Assembly: GCA_030729445.1 (NCBI GenBank)
Contig: JANQXJ010000065.1
Location: 1-6,867 of the forward strand
DNA: 6,867 nt
Direction: 5' to 3'
Source: Limnohabitans sp.
Lineage (GTDB): Bacteria > Pseudomonadota > Gammaproteobacteria > Burkholderiales > Burkholderiaceae_C
The stretch's first letter is position 1, and every line of letters begins with the position of its first letter. The notes below the pieces were generated by a model. The model worked only from the letters and a program-made list of their open reading frames with translations. It did no database searches and was not told where the DNA came from. Positions 5,268 to 6,867 of the stretch are shown piece by piece. The translations under genes and the position numbers were made by a program.

Positions 5268-6193
5268 TTCCAAGCGGTGCGCAGCGCCTGTGCGCACAGG
5301 GCCACCGCCGTGTTGGCCTCTTGCAGCACCCGGCCCATGGTGATGAAACCGTGGATCTGTCGCTCAAAACAGATGTACTGCGCGGACACGCCCGCCCGGC
5401 TCAGGGCATCGGCATACAACAGACCTTCGTCGCGCAACGGGTCAAAACCCGCCGTCAGCACCAAGGCCGGGGGCAAGTTGGCGTGGCTCGTGGCCAGCTG
5501 GGGAGAGGCCCGCCAGTCCAGCGTGTCTTGTGGGCCACGAAGGTAGTTGCCCGAATACCAGGCGATCGACTCGCGGGTCAACATATAGCCTTGGCCATTG
5601 TTTCTATATGAATCGGTGTCTGGGGCCATGAGGGTGCTGGGGTAAATGAGCAACTGCATGACCGGCTTGTGGCCCAGATCGCGCAGCCCCAGACAGGCTG
5701 CAGCGGCCAGGTTGCCGCCCGCGCTGTCGCCCCCAATCGCGATGCGTGCCGGGTCAATGCCCAGGGCCTCCGATTGCGACGCCACCCACTGCCAGGCAGC
5801 CACCGCATCATCGTAGGCGGCTGGGAACTTGTGCTCTGGTCCCATGCGGTAATCCACCGACACCACCACACCCCCGGCTTGCTGGCACAGGCTGCGGCAC
5901 AGCACATCGTGGGTGTCCAAGTCGCCAATGGTCCAACCGCCACCGTGCAGGTACACCAGCGCAGGCAGGGCCGGGCTGGCCGCGGCCGGGTGGTACACAC
6001 GCACCGCAATGTCCACACCCGAATGTTGAAACGACAGGTCCTGCACCCGTCCCACCTCGGGCGCATCGGGCTGTGTGAAGCTGCGCCGCGCCCGGTAAGA
6101 GGCCCGCGCCTCGGTGGGCGTTTGGGTGTAAACCGGGGGAATGCCCTTGTCGATCATCAAGTTCATCAGGGCTTGGGCTTGGGGGTCGAGCAT
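5258..6193 (-). CDS. Alpha/beta hydrolase, hormone-sensitive-lipase (Aes-like) family esterase
   Basis: This 311-residue enzyme has the length and all the landmarks of bacterial HSL-family carboxylesterases. The oxyanion motif HGGGW is at residues 83-87, and the nucleophile motif GDSAGGN at 155-161 has Ser157. The catalytic Asp251 is in DPLRDEG and His281 is in the HGF motif. DYRMGPEHKFPAAYDD (114-129) is also characteristic. It should hydrolyse short-chain acyl esters in the cytoplasm, since no signal peptide is present; the natural substrate is unknown. The ATG at 6193 is supported by GGAG 6 bases upstream. A promoter-like TTGACA/TAGATT pair lies in front of it, so it may be expressed separately from the metal-binding genes 107 bp upstream on the same strand. 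Its stop codon touches that of the convergent gene. Confidence 0.93.
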   Translation of the reverse strand: MLDPQAQALMNLMIDKGIPPVYTQTPTEARASYRARRSFTQPDAPEVGRVQDLSFQHSGVDIAVRVYHPAAASPALPALVYLHGGGWTIGDLDTHDVLCRSLCQQAGGVVVSVDYRMGPEHKFPAAYDDAVAAWQWVASQSEALGIDPARIAIGGDSAGGNLAAAACLGLRDLGHKPVMQLLIYPSTLMAPDTDSYRNNGQGYMLTRESIAWYSGNYLRGPQDTLDWRASPQLATSHANLPPALVLTAGFDPLRDEGLLYADALSRAGVSAQYICFERQIHGFITMGRVLQEANTAVALCAQALRTAWKQG

Positions 6194-6219
6194 GGGAACT
6201 CCGGAGGGTTGAAATTGAA

Positions 6220-6253
6220 GGAATCAATCTAGAGATTCCGTCCATTATGTCAA
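6220..6253 (-). promoter_or_regulatory. Predicted hydrolase promoter with inverted repeat around the -10
   Basis: On the minus strand, a perfect -35 consensus TTGACA (6253-6248) is followed after 16 bp by TAGATT (6231-6226; 4 of 6 matches to the -10 consensus). Transcription would start near 6219, giving a leader of about 26 bases before the ATG at 6193. GGAATC (6239-6234) and GATTCC (6225-6220) form a 6-bp inverted repeat separated by 8 bp that encloses the -10 hexamer, the position expected for a repressor operator. No regulator gene is visible nearby. Confidence 0.5.
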
Positions 6254-6300
6254 CGCTCAGAGCTTGTGGGGCCTGGCCCGAGCCCTCAAAGTGACAACGC

Positions 6301-6582
6301 TTAAGCGCTGACTTTGCCAATCGCGCAACTCACCATCGACTTCGCCTGTGCCAAGCCCGACTGAAAACCAGCCACCGAACCTTGTTCGGGGTAGCCCATG
6401 CTGCGCAGTTTGTCGGCGATGGCGCTGCGCTCGGCCTCGTTGGCCAATAGCGTGATGCGTTGCTGCTCGCGGTCAATCTGCACCTCGCTCACGCCCGCAA
6501 TGCTGCTCAGGCCTTTGCGGATGGAGTTCTCACAGCCGCCGCATTTGATGTTCTCAACGTCAAAGGTCAAAGTGGTGTTCAT
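6301..6582 (-). CDS. Heavy-metal-associated (HMA) domain protein, CopZ-like
   Basis: This 93-residue cytoplasmic protein has one ferredoxin-like HMA domain (about residues 3-65) with the metal-binding pair Cys14-Gly-Gly-Cys17 after ENIK. The remaining pattern is usual for the fold: a GVSEVQID strand after the first helix and KLRSMGYPE near the end. Such proteins bind Cu(I) or similar soft metals and pass them to P-type ATPases. The residue before the first Cys is Lys rather than the Met-Thr usual in CopZ/CopA domains, so the metal is not certain. A 25-residue tail after the domain contains a third Cys (86). The ATG at 6582 follows AAAGGA by 7 bases. That Shine-Dalgarno sequence begins at the stop codon of the gene before it (11-bp gap), so the two are very likely one operon. 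Confidence 0.92.
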   Translation of the reverse strand: MNTTLTFDVENIKCGGCENSIRKGLSSIAGVSEVQIDREQQRITLLANEAERSAIADKLRSMGYPEQGSVAGFQSGLAQAKSMVSCAIGKVSA

Positions 6583-6593
6583 GTGGGGTCCTT

Positions 6594-6867
6594 TCAAAGA
6601 CAGCCGTTGTGTTGTTTCCAAATCGTTTCGTGGCCCATGGCCTTGGCGAAATCGGGCACACGGCAGCGTTCTTCTTCGTTGGCCGTGGGCTGGCTCGGTG
6701 CGCTGTGCATGCCCGGATGGTGCATGCCGCGCAACGCAGGGCCTTGCTTGACCCAGCCCGCCACCGCCACCATCACCGCCACAAAACCCACCAGCACCAA
6801 GGCTTGGCCCCAGTGACCGCCCGCACCTGACGGTGGTGTGTAGGTGCAAGTGCCGCCGGGGCACAGC
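6594..6867 (-). CDS. Unidentified single-span membrane protein with Met/His/Cys residues, C-terminal part
   Basis: The start is beyond the window edge; 90 codons are visible and end at a TGA at 6596-6594. I do not recognise the family. Visible in order are a Cys-containing start (LCPGGTCTYTPPSG), one membrane segment (ALVLVGFVAVMVAVAGWV), a Met/His motif (GMHHPGMH), and a tail with two cysteines (ERCRVPDFAKAMGHETIWKQ, then HNGC close to the end). These residues suit copper or another soft metal. Codon choice in this frame is strongly G/C-ending, as in the neighbours. The overlapping frame open from 6864 is Arg/Gly-rich with no recognisable content and runs into the HMA gene, so I treat it as a shadow. 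The 11-bp spacing to the HMA gene supports a shared operon and a metal-handling role, which is inference. Confidence 0.65.
   Translation of the reverse strand, partial: LCPGGTCTYTPPSGAGGHWGQALVLVGFVAVMVAVAGWVKQGPALRGMHHPGMHSAPSQPTANEEERCRVPDFAKAMGHETIWKQHNGCL

Noticed and set aside
4627..5343. 238-codon plus-strand open frame overlapping the membrane-anchored protein gene
   Set aside because: Pro/His/Arg/Ala-rich out-of-frame translation typical of high-GC shadows. The frame from 4658 has a membrane anchor and normal composition.
6583..6864. Arg/Gly/His-rich upstream extension of the HMA frame
   Set aside because: The HMA domain starts at its own ATG with a good Shine-Dalgarno sequence. The overlapping frame ending at 6594 has better codon use and a membrane segment.

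Overview
The window looks like chromosomal DNA of a betaproteobacterium of the order Burkholderiales, probably Comamonadaceae-like. The reasons are a high-GC sequence with strong G/C preference at third codon positions, a PhaP-type phasin (polyhydroxyalkanoate storage), and protein sequences typical of that group. This placement is inferred from the sequence alone; there is no rRNA or tRNA to anchor it. Nearly everything is on the minus strand; only one gene (4658-5257) is on the plus strand.

Layout from left to right. (1) 1-278, minus: the first 92 codons of a small ABC-transporter ATPase with a clear Walker A. Near the window edge it changes into sequence resembling the start of a mature DUF3299 protein, so it may be a deletion-fused gene. 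(2) 323-1261, minus: an EamA/DMT-family transporter with about 10 membrane segments. (3) 1361-2608, minus: an exported protein of unknown function with a signal peptide, six mature cysteines, a long charged coiled coil and an Ala/Pro-rich tail. (4) 2609-3004: intergenic DNA with four 21-bp-spaced GTCATCCCG units running into a 95-bp inverted repeat of the dispersed REP/MITE-like kind. (5) 3005-3793, minus: an enoyl-CoA hydratase/isomerase-family protein lacking both usual catalytic glutamates. (6) 3804-3833: a strong intrinsic terminator with a TTCG loop. (7) 3884-4441, minus: phasin, with a recognisable promoter and an overlapping partial dyad. (8) 4658-5257, plus: an unrecognised membrane-anchored protein. 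(9) 5258-6193, minus: an HSL-family alpha/beta hydrolase whose stop codon abuts that of gene 8 at the centre of a perfect 20-bp palindrome. (10) 6301-6582, minus: a small HMA metal-binding protein. It lies 11 bp after (11) 6594-6867, the 3' end of a Met/His/Cys-containing single-span membrane protein; the two look like one metal-handling operon.

How the genes relate: most neighbours appear to be independent units with their own promoters. The plausible functional groups are the metal pair at the right end and possibly the phasin with the CoA-enzyme behind it, although a terminator separates those two. I found no CRISPR array, insertion sequence, phage genes or evident defence system. The points most worth a second look are the ABC/DUF3299 junction, the noncanonical hydratase behind the terminator, the palindrome at the convergent stop codons, and the repeat cluster.
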